NCBI RefSeq assembly: GCF_007993865.1
Contig: NZ_VIUH01000002.1
Span: forward strand, 310,001 to 374,000
DNA length: 64,000 nucleotides
Source of the DNA: Pseudomonas sp. SJZ079
GTDB taxonomy: Bacteria; Pseudomonadota; Gammaproteobacteria; Pseudomonadales; Pseudomonadaceae
Reading direction: 5' to 3'
Each line of letters begins with the position of its first letter. Positions within the stretch are counted from its first letter, which is position 1. Positions 44,704 through 54,953 of the stretch are shown here, piece by piece. Under the pieces are notes generated by a model. That model was given only the letters and a program-made list of their open reading frames with translations. It had not been told where the DNA came from and ran no database searches. A program made the translations under genes and the position numbers.

Positions 44704-47541
44704 CTACCCCGCCAGCAGCAGCCGATCGGGCTCGTCCAGGCGTTGCAGCAACGCTTCCCGCGCCTGGTCGCGCAGCTTGATCGCATCCAGCCAATCGCGC
44801 CCCGGCGCCAGCAACTGACCGCAGAGGCTGACGCGGATCTCGCCGCGATGGGGGAACCATTGGCCGTCGCGCAGGACCATCCGCGAACCGCGTATGGCCA
44901 CCGGCAGTAGCGGCACCTCGGCACGGGCGGCGAGCACGAATGCTCCCATGCGAAACGGCAACAAGCCCGGCTCGCGGGTCAGGGTGCCCTCCGGGAAAAA
45001 CACCAGCGATTGTCCGGCCTGCAAGGCAGTGGCCAGGCGCTCGGTATCGGCGGCGCTGCGCTGCACATCGAAACGCTCGACGAAACAGGTGCCCAGTTTG
45101 CGCAGAAAGCGCCCGGCAATCCGTTGCTCGGCCAACTCGCGCTTGGCGACGAAGCTGAACTCGGCCGGCAGCACCGCGCAGAGCGCCAGCCCGTCCAGGT
45201 AGCTGGCATGGTTGGCGACCAGCACGCGCACCTCCGGTAGGCGTAGCTGAGCCAAACCCTCGACGCGCAGCGGCACCCCGGCCAGGTGCAAGAACAGCCG
45301 CGCAGCCGTTCGCACCACGCGGCGACACCAGGCCAGGCGCGGCAGCAGCGCCACCGCCAGCCAGGTCAGGCTGCCGATCAGCAGCAGCAAGGCCCAGAAA
45401 TACGCGGCATACAGCGCCGCGCACAACGCCCGCCAATAACGCCCAGCTTGCGCCTGCACGGCCGCCTGCAGCAGGCGCAGCAGTTGTCGCCACACCGCCC
45501 GCTGCGGCTGGCCCACTTCACCGCGCTCGTACAGCTCGCGGCTGGCGGCGCGACGAATCTTGCCGCTGGAGGTTTTCAGCACGCTGTGCGGGGGCGCCAG
45601 CACGATATCGTCCGGCGGCACGCCGGTGAGGTCGAGGGCGACCCGGTTGATCGCCTGCTGCAAGCCTTGTCGCGCCGCCGGCTGCTGCTCACGGGTTTCC
45701 GCCAGCACCACCAGACGCTCGCTGCCGCTGGCCGCATCGCCACAGCCGAACACCGCCACGCAGCCTTTGCGCAGGCCCGGCAGGTTGCCGACTGCCGTCT
45801 CGATGTCGTAGGGGTAGATGTTGCGCCCGCCGCGGATGATCAGGTCCTTGACCCGCCCGCTGAGGTAGACCTCGCCGGCAGCCATGTAGCCCAGGTCGAG
45901 CGAATCCAGCCAGTCGCCATGCCGCACCCGCTGGCTCTCCTGCGGGTTGCGGTAGTAACCGCCGGTGGTCGACGGCCCTTTGAATTGCAGATGGCCTTCG
46001 GTGCGCTCGGGCAACTCGACGCCGCTGCCATCGACGATGCGCAGCTGGTGCCCCGGCAACGGCCGGCCGCTGGCGACGAAGCGCAGCACATTAGTTGCGT
46101 CCGCGGCGGCGGGCAGCGCCTTGCCGCGCGACTGGAACGCCTCGCGCTGCACGCGATCGATCAAGGGCCCGCGGCCCAGGGGCGGGAAGGCCGCGCCCAG
46201 GGTCGCCTCGGCCAAACCATACACCGGGGTGAGCGCACTGGCGGCCAGGCCATAGCCGGCGAAACGCGCGGCGAAACGCTGCAGGGTGTCCGGGTTGACC
46301 GGTTCGGCGCCGTTCAGCGCCAGGCGCCAGCAACGCAGATCCAGCCCCTCCAGCGCGGCCTCGTCGAGTTTGCTCAGGCACAACTCGTAGGCGAAGTTCG
46401 GCGCCGCCGAGAGGGTGCCGCCATAGCGATGGATGGCCCACAGCCAGCGCGCTGGCCGGGCGAGGAAGGCCAGCGGCGACATCAGCACCAGGGGAAAGCC
46501 GTAGTACAGACTGCCGAACCAGGCGCCGATCAGGCCCATGTCGTGGTACATCGGCAGCCAGCTGACGAATACATCATCACCGCTGACCCGCAACGCCCGG
46601 CCCATAGCGCGCAGATTGGCCAGCAGGTTGGCGTGGCTGACCATCACCCCCTTGGGCTGACCGGTGCTGCCCGAGGTGTACTGCAAAAAGGCGAGGTCCT
46701 GCGCCTGGCGCAGGGGCGCGACGAAGGCGTCGGAATCGGCGCCGAGCTCGGCCACGGTGACGATTTCGTGCAGGCTCGGCACCTGCGGCTTGAGCAGCCG
46801 GGCCAGCAGTTTGGCCTGCACCACGGTGATCAGCATGCTGGCCTCGGCGTTGCCGAGAATGCCAGCCTGACGCCGCAGATGCTCCTCGATCTGCGACAGA
46901 CGCATGGGCGGGTAGATGGGCACCGGCACACCGCCGGCCAGGAGAATACCGAAGAAGCCATGAAGAAAATCGCGGCCGGTGGGCAGCATCAACGCCACCC
47001 GCTGCCCGGGACTCAGACCGCGGCGCTGCAGGCCGGCGGCCACGGCTGCGGCGCCCTCGCGCAAGGCGGCATAGCTGATATCGTCGCTCTGCTCGGCGTC
47101 GCCCAACAGGCGCACATGGATGCGCTGAGGATGTCGCTGCACGTGCCAGTCCAACACCTCGACCAGGGTCTGCGCCTGGTCCGGCGCCAGGTCGTCGGCG
47201 CTCGCGGTTTGCCGGATCTCGTCGGCGCTCTGCTGACGCGCCGGGGCGGCGCAGTCGAAGCGCTGCAGGGCATGCAACAGATCGTCCGGGGTCTCCGCCG
47301 CGGCGAACAGCTCCTCGGGCAAGCGCACGCCGAACTCACGCTCGACCCGTGACCACAGCTCCACCCGCGCCAGGCTGTCCAGGCCCAGGTCGCGGTCCAG
47401 CACGCTGTGCAGGCTCACTCGCAACCCCTCGACAGCGTACGGACGCAGTTCGCTCACGGTTTGCCGAACGATCTCCAGCAGTTTTTCCGCAGCCCTCTCG
47501 GAGCCGGGGGGGCTGCTTGTGGCATGAGGCAAGCGAGACAT
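44704..47541 (-). CDS. Carrier / AMP-ligase / glycerolipid acyltransferase fusion
   Basis: A 945-aa three-part protein. Residues about 15-90 are an acyl-carrier domain with the phosphopantetheine serine S56 in LGLDSLARV. About 115-620 is an adenylate-forming ligase with QYTSGSTGQPKG and the RGGRNIYPYDIE hinge region. After a hydrophobic segment (about 690-735), residues 745-930 form a PlsC-type acyltransferase with NHASYLD (HX4D) and FFPEGTLTRE. It may activate a fatty acid, hold it on its own carrier and transfer it to a lysophospholipid, in reversed domain order relative to E. coli Aas. The acceptor and chain length are unknown. Confidence 0.85.
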   Translation of the reverse strand: MSRLPHATSSPPGSERAAEKLLEIVRQTVSELRPYAVEGLRVSLHSVLDRDLGLDSLARVELWSRVEREFGVRLPEELFAAAETPDDLLHALQRFDCAAPARQQSADEIRQTASADDLAPDQAQTLVEVLDWHVQRHPQRIHVRLLGDAEQSDDISYAALREGAAAVAAGLQRRGLSPGQRVALMLPTGRDFLHGFFGILLAGGVPVPIYPPMRLSQIEEHLRRQAGILGNAEASMLITVVQAKLLARLLKPQVPSLHEIVTVAELGADSDAFVAPLRQAQDLAFLQYTSGSTGQPKGVMVSHANLLANLRAMGRALRVSGDDVFVSWLPMYHDMGLIGAWFGSLYYGFPLVLMSPLAFLARPARWLWAIHRYGGTLSAAPNFAYELCLSKLDEAALEGLDLRCWRLALNGAEPVNPDTLQRFAARFAGYGLAASALTPVYGLAEATLGAAFPPLGRGPLIDRVQREAFQSRGKALPAAADATNVLRFVASGRPLPGHQLRIVDGSGVELPERTEGHLQFKGPSTTGGYYRNPQESQRVRHGDWLDSLDLGYMAAGEVYLSGRVKDLIIRGGRNIYPYDIETAVGNLPGLRKGCVAVFGCGDAASGSERLVVLAETREQQPAARQGLQQAINRVALDLTGVPPDDIVLAPPHSVLKTSSGKIRRAASRELYERGEVGQPQRAVWRQLLRLLQAAVQAQAGRYWRALCAALYAAYFWALLLLIGSLTWLAVALLPRLAWCRRVVRTAARLFLHLAGVPLRVEGLAQLRLPEVRVLVANHASYLDGLALCAVLPAEFSFVAKRELAEQRIAGRFLRKLGTCFVERFDVQRSAADTERLATALQAGQSLVFFPEGTLTREPGLLPFRMGAFVLAARAEVPLLPVAIRGSRMVLRDGQWFPHRGEIRVSLCGQLLAPGRDWLDAIKLRDQAREALLQRLDEPDRLLLAG

Positions 47542-47833
47542 AGGCGGCCCTCACACGACAGGGCAGTGGTAGCGACTGCCCACGCCAGTGAACAATAAGC
47601 CCCTGCCGCCGCCGGCGATAATAACCTCTGGCCCATAGCGCAGCTGTGGTTATACCTAGGGCGTCTTTCGCCAGTCAAATTGGCGGTCAGCGGCCGCTTC
47701 CGTGGAATAACGCCTGCGCTCGACGGCCGGCCGCACAGCCTGCCGAGACCTGTACGGCGAGTGGTTGAGTTGAACTGACGACACCGACCACTAAGCTTGC
47801 TGGAAGGCGCCTGATCGCCGAGGAGAGACAGCC

Positions 47834-49141
47834 ATGTCAGCCAACCTTGCCCCCGGCGTGACCCACCGCGAAGCCTGGGCCTGGGCGATGTACGACTTCG
47901 CCAACTCCGGCTACACCACGGTGGTGATCACCGCGGTGTTCAGCGCCTACTTCGTCGCCGTGGTGGCCGGCGGTGCAACCTGGGGCACCCTGGCCTGGAC
48001 CAGCGCCCTGTCCCTCTCCTACGCCCTGATCATCCTCAGCGCACCGCTGCTCGGCGCCTATGCCGACGCCTACGCCTGCAAGAAACGCCTGTTGCTGCTC
48101 AGCACCCTCGGCTGCGTCGCCAGCACCGCCGCGCTGGCACTGGCCGGGCCGGGAACCCTGGGCATCGCGGTGCTGTTCATCGTGCTGTCGAGCCTGTGCT
48201 TCGGCAGCGGCGAGAACCTGATCGCCGCCTTCCTTCCGGAAATCGCCCGCACCGATGCCCTGGGCCGGGTCTCCGGCTGGGGCTGGGGCTTCGGTTATAT
48301 CGGCGGTCTGGTCAGCCTCGGCGCCAGCCTGGCCTATGTCAGCTGGGCCCAGGCCCACGGCCAGACGGCGGCGCAGTTCGTGCCGGTGTGCATGCTGATC
48401 ACCGCGGCGCTGTTCGCCCTGGCCAGCCTACCGACCTTCCTGTTCCTGCTCGAACGCAGCCAGCCGCAGCTGCAGCCCGGCGCCAAGCACAGCGCGCGGG
48501 TGGCCTTCGCGCGTTTTGCCCAGACCCTGCGCGAGGCCGGACGCTATCGCGACCTGCTGCGTTTCCTGGCGTGCACCGTCAGCTACCAGGCGGGGATCTC
48601 CGCGGTGATCACCCTGGCCGCCATCTACGCCGATCAGGTGATGGGCTTCAGCACCCAGGACACCCTGATACTGATTCTGCTGGTCAACGTTACCGCCTCG
48701 GTCGGCGCCGTGCTGTTCGGCCAGCTGCAGGATCGCCTCGGCCATGTCGCCACCCTGAGCCTGACCCTGTTCGGCTGGATGCTGATGATCGGCCTGGCCT
48801 GGGCCGCCGAGGGCCCGCCGCTGTTCTGGCTGGCGGCGAATATCGCCGGGCTGTGCATGGGCGCCAGCCAATCGGCCGGACGCGCCATCGTCGGCCTACT
48901 GGCACCACCGTCACGCCTGGCAGAGTTCTTCGGCCTGTGGGGCCAGGCGGTGAAACTGGCCTCGATCCTCGGCCCCATGACCTACGGCCTGAGCAGCTGG
49001 CTGAGCGGCGGCGACCACCGTCAGGCGATGCTGATCACCGGCAGCTATTTCGTCATCGGCCTGCTGCTGCTCGCCAGCGTCGACCTCAAGCGCGGTCGCC
49101 GCGCGGCCCTGGCCGACCAGCCACATTCGGCTGTCGGTTAA
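47834..49141 (+). CDS. MFS transporter, UMF1 (Atg22-like) family
   Basis: A 435-aa protein with about 12 membrane helices. The N-terminus has AWAMYDFANSGYTTVVITAVF, the UMF1/Atg22 hallmark. A GRVSGWGWGFGYIGG segment stands in the first half. The substrate is not known; yeast Atg22 effluxes amino acids from vacuoles. GAGGAGA-type site precedes ATG 47834. It starts about 290 bases from the divergent fusion gene. Confidence 0.85.
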   Translation: MSANLAPGVTHREAWAWAMYDFANSGYTTVVITAVFSAYFVAVVAGGATWGTLAWTSALSLSYALIILSAPLLGAYADAYACKKRLLLLSTLGCVASTAALALAGPGTLGIAVLFIVLSSLCFGSGENLIAAFLPEIARTDALGRVSGWGWGFGYIGGLVSLGASLAYVSWAQAHGQTAAQFVPVCMLITAALFALASLPTFLFLLERSQPQLQPGAKHSARVAFARFAQTLREAGRYRDLLRFLACTVSYQAGISAVITLAAIYADQVMGFSTQDTLILILLVNVTASVGAVLFGQLQDRLGHVATLSLTLFGWMLMIGLAWAAEGPPLFWLAANIAGLCMGASQSAGRAIVGLLAPPSRLAEFFGLWGQAVKLASILGPMTYGLSSWLSGGDHRQAMLITGSYFVIGLLLLASVDLKRGRRAALADQPHSAVG

Positions 49142-49202
49142 ATATTTGCAGCACCTTTAGACCGAGCAAAGATTGCTTCGTCGCTGCCACCGAACAGAGC
49201 GG

Positions 49203-49640
49203 TCACTCGCCTACTAGCAGCGCCGCCAGCGCCACGCGCAACGGCTGCGGGATCGCCACCGGCCGGTTGCTCGCACGATCGACGAACACGTGCACGAAGC
49301 GCCCCGCCGCGCAGGCCTCGTCCTCGCCGGCCTTGAACACGGCCAGTTCGTATTGCACCGAGCTGTTGCCCAGTTTGCCGACCCGCAGGCCGATCTCGAT
49401 GCGCTCGGGGAAGGCGATGGAGGCGAAGTAGTCGCAGGCCGAGCTGACCACGAAGCCGACCACCTCGCCGTTGTGGATATCCAGACCGCCGACCTCGATC
49501 AGGTAGGCGTTCACCGCACTGTCGAAATAGCTGTAGTAGGTGACGTTATTCACGTGACCGTAGAGGTCGTTGTCGTGCCAGCGCGTGCTGATCGGCTGGA
49601 AATGCGCGTAGTCGCTGCGCAGGTGCTGGGGTTGGCTCAT
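49203..49640 (-). CDS. Acyl-CoA thioesterase (4HBT/YbgC type)
   Basis: A 145-aa hot-dog-fold thioesterase. The active-site region reads ISTRWHDNDLYGHVNNVTYY, with the catalytic aspartate in HDNDLYGHVNN. It hydrolyses acyl-CoA thioesters; chain preference is unknown. It is convergent with the UMF1 transporter and upstream of a REP pair. Confidence 0.88.
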   Translation of the reverse strand: MSQPQHLRSDYAHFQPISTRWHDNDLYGHVNNVTYYSYFDSAVNAYLIEVGGLDIHNGEVVGFVVSSACDYFASIAFPERIEIGLRVGKLGNSSVQYELAVFKAGEDEACAAGRFVHVFVDRASNRPVAIPQPLRVALAALLVGE

Positions 49641-49676
49641 CTGATGTCCTTGTTGTTCGCCACTGTTGTACGAAGC

Positions 49677-49741
49677 TTCGCGGCCAAGGCCGCTCCCACA
49701 GGAGCACCTGAGTACCCGGTGGGAGCGGCCTTGGCCGCGAA
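49677..49741. repeat. REP pair (TTCGCGGCCAAGGC type)
   Basis: Two 23-base arms are exact complements (left begins TTCGCGGCC, right ends GGCCGCGAA) around 19 bases. A single right-type copy occurs alone at 61788-61809. It is a third REP family in this window. Confidence 0.8.
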
Positions 49742-49876
49742 ATATCCTAGCCCGTAACCCGGATGAAATCCGGGGATAACCTGCCGGGCGGGGTCAGTCT
49801 CGACGCGTGGATAGCGCCCCATCGATCAATCGACGCGTTCAAGGTGAAGGTACACAGCGACATCCAGCCTACTCAC

Positions 49877-51040
49877 TCAATACGCCACCTGATAGATCGC
49901 CAGGGCGTGCGCCTCGGTCATCTCGCGTGGGTTGTTGACCAGCAGGCGTTGCTGCTGCATGGCCTCGGCCGCCAGCTGCGGCAGCATGGCCTCCGGCACG
50001 CCGGCATCACGCAGGCGCGTGGGCAGGCCGCTGCGCTCACTGAAATCGGCCAGGGCGCCGATGAACTGCTCGGTCTGCGCCATGGCACTGCCGGGGCGCA
50101 GCGAGTCGCCGAGCACCAGCGGTGCCAGCTCGGCGTACAACGGCGCGGCGACCTCGGCGTTGAAGCCCAGCACGTGTGGCAGCACCAGCGCATTGGACAG
50201 GCCGTGGGGAATATGGAAGTGCCCGCCGAGCGGATAGGCCAGCGCATGCACCGCCGCCACCGGCGCGTTGGCGAAGGCCTGCCCGGCCAGGCAGGCGCCG
50301 AGCAGCATGGCCTGGCGCGCCTCGCGGTTGCCGCCATTGTGCACCGCCTCGTCCAGATTGGCGGCGAGCAGGCGCAGCGCCTCGCGGGCCAGCAGGTCGG
50401 ACAGCGGGTTCTTCTTCAGTGCACTGGTGTAGGCCTCGATCGCGTGCACCATGGCGTCGATGCCGGTGGCGGCGGTCACCGCCGGCGGCAGGCCGAGGGT
50501 CAGGTCGGCGTCCAGCAGCGCTAGATCAGGCAACAGCAGCGGCGAGACCACGCCCAGCTTGCTGGTCGCCCCCGTGGTGACTATCGCCACCTGGGTCACT
50601 TCGGAACCGGTGCCGGCGGTGGTCGGCACCTGGATCAGCGGCAGGCGCTGGCCCTTGGCATTGCCGACGCCATAGATATCCGCCAGGGTCTGCGCGCACT
50701 GCGGATGCGCCAGCAGGGCCACCAGCTTGGCCACGTCCAGCGAACTGCCACCGCCGAAGCCGATGATCAACTGCGCCTTGAGCGCCCTGGCCTGCTCGAC
50801 CGCACTGAGCACTATGGCCTCCGGCGGGTCGGCCAGCACCTGATCGAACACCTGGGCAGTCACCCCCTCGCGCAAGAAGCCCGCGAGCACCGCGGCGAGC
50901 AAGCCGAGCCGGGTAATGCCGGGATCGGTGACGATCAGTACCGACTGGGCGCCGCGCTCCTGGCACAGCGCGGCCAGGCGCTGGGCCGAACCGGGCTCGC
51001 AGATGATCTGCGCGGTGGTAGCGAAGCTGAACGGCTGCAT
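49877..51040 (-). CDS. Iron-containing alcohol dehydrogenase
   Basis: A 387-aa group III alcohol dehydrogenase. The nucleotide region has IGFGGGSSLDVAK, then QVPTTAGTGSEVT. Metal-binding histidines are in GIDAMVHAIEAY and AVHALAYPLGGHFHIPHG. All appear intact. The alcohol substrate is unknown. Confidence 0.92.
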   Translation of the reverse strand: MQPFSFATTAQIICEPGSAQRLAALCQERGAQSVLIVTDPGITRLGLLAAVLAGFLREGVTAQVFDQVLADPPEAIVLSAVEQARALKAQLIIGFGGGSSLDVAKLVALLAHPQCAQTLADIYGVGNAKGQRLPLIQVPTTAGTGSEVTQVAIVTTGATSKLGVVSPLLLPDLALLDADLTLGLPPAVTAATGIDAMVHAIEAYTSALKKNPLSDLLAREALRLLAANLDEAVHNGGNREARQAMLLGACLAGQAFANAPVAAVHALAYPLGGHFHIPHGLSNALVLPHVLGFNAEVAAPLYAELAPLVLGDSLRPGSAMAQTEQFIGALADFSERSGLPTRLRDAGVPEAMLPQLAAEAMQQQRLLVNNPREMTEAHALAIYQVAY

Positions 51041-51263
51041 GCTTGATCCTCTTGTGGTTATCCGCGCCGAAGCAGCGACACTGCAGCTTACCCTGGCCGC
51101 ATGCGCTTGCCTCTACCGTTGGATCGACAGCGGCTGCCCGCAGTCATTGCCAGCACCACTCTAACCCTTGACCCACAAGCTAGCTAATTGCCAGTATTCA
51201 GTACGTGCGTGCAAGAGCCGACTAGCATTCTGTGTGGCCTCTTATTTCAAAGGGATACTGTCA

Positions 51264-52319
51264 ATGCCCAAATCACTTCTTCGTCTGCTATCGCTGGCTA
51301 CCGCCCTCCTACTCTTGCACCTGCCCCTGGCCAGCCTGGCTGCCGAACGCCAATTGGTGATCCTCAACTGGACGGATTACCTGGACCCGGCGCTGATCGA
51401 AAAATTCGAGCAGCGCTATGATGCCCAGGTCATCCAGAGCTACTTCAGCTCTGACGACAACCGCACCCAGAAGTTGATGGAAAACAACGCCAGCGGCTAT
51501 GACCTCATCCTGGTGGCCGGCTTCGACCTGAAGCTGTATGCCAAACGGCGCTGGATTGCCCCGCTGGATCACACCCGGCTGCCCAACGTCCAGCACACCG
51601 CACCTGAATTGAAGAATGTCTTCGAGGCTGCCGATGCATACGGCGCCCCCTATACCTGGGGCACGGTCGGCATCGCCTACCGCAGTGACCTGGTGCAAAC
51701 GCCCATCACCAGTTGGTTGCAGCTGTTCCGGCCGGCCCCCGAACTGCAGGGAAAAATAGCCATGATCGAAGACGCCAGGGAATTAATTGGCATGGGCCTC
51801 AAGGCCTTGAACCATTCCGCCAACAGCTCCGACCCCGATCAGCTCCGGGCGGCGGAGGCCCTGCTGCTGGAGCAGAAGCCCTACGTCCGCACCTATGACT
51901 ACCTCGCCCTCGATGAGACCTCTCCACTTCTCAATGGCGACATCGTCGCCGCCCTGCTGTACAGCGGGGATGCCCTCATGCTGAAAGAACGCGATGAAAA
52001 CCTGCGCTATGTCGTTCCTCAGGAGGGCAGCGCTATCTGGATCGACTATTTTGCCCTGGCCCGACAGGCGCAACATCCGGACCTGGCGTATGCCTTTCTC
52101 GACTTCATCAACGAGCCGAAACATGCTGCCCAGCAGGCACAGTTCATCCACTACGCGACGCCGAACCTGGCAGCCGAAGCATTGTTACCCGAAGCGTTTT
52201 TGCGTGATCCGATCATCTACCCTGACCAGGCTAACCTTAAATCCTCCGAGTTCTACACGCCTCAACCGGCTAAAGCCCTACGTTTACGCAACGCGATCAA
52301 TGCTAGGGTGTTGCGTTAA
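51264..52319 (+). CDS. PotD/NspS-like periplasmic polyamine-binding protein
   Basis: A 351-aa solute-binding protein with a signal peptide (cleavage near SLA-AER, residue about 26). The mature start QLVILNWTDYLDPALIEKFE is typical of PotD/PotF proteins, as are YGAPYTWGTVGIAYR and LLYSGDALM. ATG 51264 has an AAGGGA site; the upstream in-frame ATG 51168 would place extra residues before the signal peptide. No transporter permease or ATPase is next to it. Instead, 48 bases downstream lies a membrane GGDEF-EAL gene, the arrangement of NspS with MbaA. A sensory role is therefore more likely than import (inference). Confidence 0.8.
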   Translation: MPKSLLRLLSLATALLLLHLPLASLAAERQLVILNWTDYLDPALIEKFEQRYDAQVIQSYFSSDDNRTQKLMENNASGYDLILVAGFDLKLYAKRRWIAPLDHTRLPNVQHTAPELKNVFEAADAYGAPYTWGTVGIAYRSDLVQTPITSWLQLFRPAPELQGKIAMIEDARELIGMGLKALNHSANSSDPDQLRAAEALLLEQKPYVRTYDYLALDETSPLLNGDIVAALLYSGDALMLKERDENLRYVVPQEGSAIWIDYFALARQAQHPDLAYAFLDFINEPKHAAQQAQFIHYATPNLAAEALLPEAFLRDPIIYPDQANLKSSEFYTPQPAKALRLRNAINARVLR

Positions 52320-52367
52320 GGTTTCGGCAACCATGGCTGCCGTGGCCTACCGCATCGAGGGGCTGAC

Positions 52368-54815
52368 ATGAAGTTGCGCACCCGCTTGCCATTGCTCGTC
52401 ATACCGCTGATTGCCGGCCCGCTACTGCTGGCAGGTCTTCTGGCATTCATCGCGCTCCGGCAAAGCGCCGAGCAGAAAAGCACTGATCAAATCAGTGCAC
52501 TGGTGTCACGGCTGGATGACCAGTTGCAACTGCTCAGTCATGTAGCCACCGCCAATATCGATATTTTCTCGGATGATCCCCTGGTTAAAAGCTACCTGCT
52601 GACCAGTGATGCAGAAGAACGCTACGACTTGTTACAACGCCCTTTGCTGCAAAAGCTCGCCAGTATTCAACGGGTTTATCCCGACTATTACGAGATCCGG
52701 ATTCTGCAACCCGATGGCTTTGAAGACCTGCGCTTGCAGAACCGCGATCAACCCAATCTGACTGAAGAGGAGGCGGACAGCCCCGGGTTTCTGGCCATGC
52801 GTCACGCCGACCAGGACACCTTGGTGCGCATCGGCATCAACCCGGACAACCAGGAGCTGGCCCTGTACGTCTCTCGGCGCATCAGCTTGATCAACCCGGC
52901 ATTCGAGTCCTTCAGCACCCCTCCCAAGCTGCGCGGCTACCTGAGCCTGACCATCAGCCTGCAATCGTTGCTGGAGAACCTGAGTCCCTCCCCCTGGCCC
53001 CAGGGCAGTCTCATCCTGACCGACGCGCAAGGCACCCTGCTCGCCGCCTCCCAGGAGATCGATAGCGCGCGCTTGCTCGGCGACTACGACCTGTCGCCAG
53101 GCATCACGGTGCTGCAGAGCAAAAGCCAGATCGACCTGCATGGCCAGTCGTACCAGCACCACGTCAAGTGCCTGATGGACGGCCTATGGTTGCACCTATT
53201 GATTCCCGAAGCGGACCTGTTCAAAGAGTCGCGGAATATTGGCCTGCTGGTGCTGTTGATCTGCCTGGTCGCCATTAGTATTTCGGTACCGCTGCTCCTG
53301 GTATTGATCCGCAATCGCTTCCTGAAGCCGGTCGAGCGCCTCAATCAGGCTCTGGCGGCCATGGGCAAGCAGTCCCAATTGATTCAGGTGCCGGTGCAGA
53401 GCGAGGACGAAATCGGCGAGCTGAGTCGCTCCTTTAACCGAATGAGCCTTGACCTGCATCAATCCAGCGAGCAGATCCATAACTTGGCCTTCAGGGACAG
53501 TCTCACCGGGCTGCCCAATCGCCTGATGTTCATCAAAACCCTGCGCCGTGAAATCGAAACCGCACGCCAGCGCCGGGGGCGTTTCGCCTTGTTGTTTCTC
53601 GACCTGGACAACTTCAAACACGTTAACGACACCCTGGGCCACCCAGCCGGAGACCAACTGCTGATCAAGGTGACTGAGATCTTCCAGTCCAACCTGCGCG
53701 GTTATGACTACCTGAGCCGCCCCGTCGGTATCGAAGTCGACCGGGATATGGCTCGCCTGGGCGGCGATGAATTCACCCTGCTGCTCAACCATCCAGAAGC
53801 CGAGCACCTGGCCGGCCCCGTAGCCGAACGGGTGATCAAGGCGCTGTCTGAGCCTATCGACCTCGATGGCACGGCCTGCTACGTGGGCTGCAGCGTCGGC
53901 ATTGCCATCTATCCCGATGACGGTAGAACGGTGGAGGACCTGGTCAAACATGCCGACCTGGCGATGTATCAGGCGAAAGCCAGAGGCAGGAGCACCTATC
54001 AGTTTTTCTCCAGCGCCATTGCTGCGCACTCTCAGCAACGCGTGCTTCTGGACCAGCGGTTACACACCGCCGTCGAAACGCTCAACTTCCAGCTGCACTA
54101 TCAACCGATCATCGATAGCCGCAGCATGCGAGTGGTGTCTGTTGAGGCGTTAATCCGCTGGAACGATCCTGAATTAGGCCAGGTACCTCCGGATCGGTTC
54201 ATTCCTCTGGCCGAGGAAAATGGTCTGATCTTGCCCATTGGCGCCTGGGTAATGGAGGAGGCTGCCCGCCAGTTGGCGGCATGGAAGAAGGCCGGTCTTC
54301 CCCCGCTGCGGGTGGCCATCAACGTTTCCAGCCTGCAACTGGGCCAATCGGGCTTCGCTCGACAGATCACCCAGGTCTTGAACAAGTACCAGTTGTCTGC
54401 CGGTGATCTTTATGTGGAGTTGACCGAGACCGCGGTACTACAAGGGCGCGAACAGGTACTGGAGAACCTCTACGCGTTGCGTTCACTCGGCATACAGATT
54501 GCGCTCGACGACTTCGGCACCGGCTACTCCTCGCTGAGTTATCTGCAGACGCTGCCTATCGATATCCTGAAAATCGACCGTAGCTTCATTCTCAACCTGC
54601 AAGAGAACAACAACGGCGTGATTCTCTCGGCCATCATCACCATGGCTCACTCGCTGGGCATGCAGGTGGTCGCCGAGGGGGTCGAGGATCACGACCATCT
54701 GGCCTTCCTGATTGCCGAAGGTTGCGACCTGCTCCAAGGCTACCTGTTCAGTACACCCCTCCCCGCGGGCGAGATTGAACGACTCCTCAACCTGCCGCTG
54801 CCCGAAGTCATATAG
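52368..54815 (+). CDS. Membrane GGDEF-EAL protein (MbaA-like), c-di-GMP turnover
   Basis: An 815-aa protein. TM1 is at about 7-30, followed by a periplasmic sensor domain to about 285, TM2 at about 290-315, HAMP at about 318-365, GGDEF at about 370-530 with DLDNFKHVNDTLG and LGGDEF (about 465), then EAL at about 550-800. Cyclase and phosphodiesterase motifs look intact: EALIRW, NVSSLQ, ELTETAV, DDFGTGYSSL, KIDRSF and AEGVED. No RxxD inhibitory site precedes GGDEF. With the PotD-like gene upstream it fits the NspS/MbaA scheme, in which a polyamine-loaded binding protein alters c-di-GMP output. Confidence 0.85.
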   Translation: MKLRTRLPLLVIPLIAGPLLLAGLLAFIALRQSAEQKSTDQISALVSRLDDQLQLLSHVATANIDIFSDDPLVKSYLLTSDAEERYDLLQRPLLQKLASIQRVYPDYYEIRILQPDGFEDLRLQNRDQPNLTEEEADSPGFLAMRHADQDTLVRIGINPDNQELALYVSRRISLINPAFESFSTPPKLRGYLSLTISLQSLLENLSPSPWPQGSLILTDAQGTLLAASQEIDSARLLGDYDLSPGITVLQSKSQIDLHGQSYQHHVKCLMDGLWLHLLIPEADLFKESRNIGLLVLLICLVAISISVPLLLVLIRNRFLKPVERLNQALAAMGKQSQLIQVPVQSEDEIGELSRSFNRMSLDLHQSSEQIHNLAFRDSLTGLPNRLMFIKTLRREIETARQRRGRFALLFLDLDNFKHVNDTLGHPAGDQLLIKVTEIFQSNLRGYDYLSRPVGIEVDRDMARLGGDEFTLLLNHPEAEHLAGPVAERVIKALSEPIDLDGTACYVGCSVGIAIYPDDGRTVEDLVKHADLAMYQAKARGRSTYQFFSSAIAAHSQQRVLLDQRLHTAVETLNFQLHYQPIIDSRSMRVVSVEALIRWNDPELGQVPPDRFIPLAEENGLILPIGAWVMEEAARQLAAWKKAGLPPLRVAINVSSLQLGQSGFARQITQVLNKYQLSAGDLYVELTETAVLQGREQVLENLYALRSLGIQIALDDFGTGYSSLSYLQTLPIDILKIDRSFILNLQENNNGVILSAIITMAHSLGMQVVAEGVEDHDHLAFLIAEGCDLLQGYLFSTPLPAGEIERLLNLPLPEVI

Positions 54816-54953
54816 CGAGCGGGGCGGTCTACCGCCCACACCCGCCGCCCCCATCAGGATTGACATGGCGAGCTAGCCGGAGAAAACCCGGGGACGGATT
54901 CCCGGAGTGCAGCCGGGCTACGGCGGGCACCGGCCAACGCCATAGCGGCTCGC

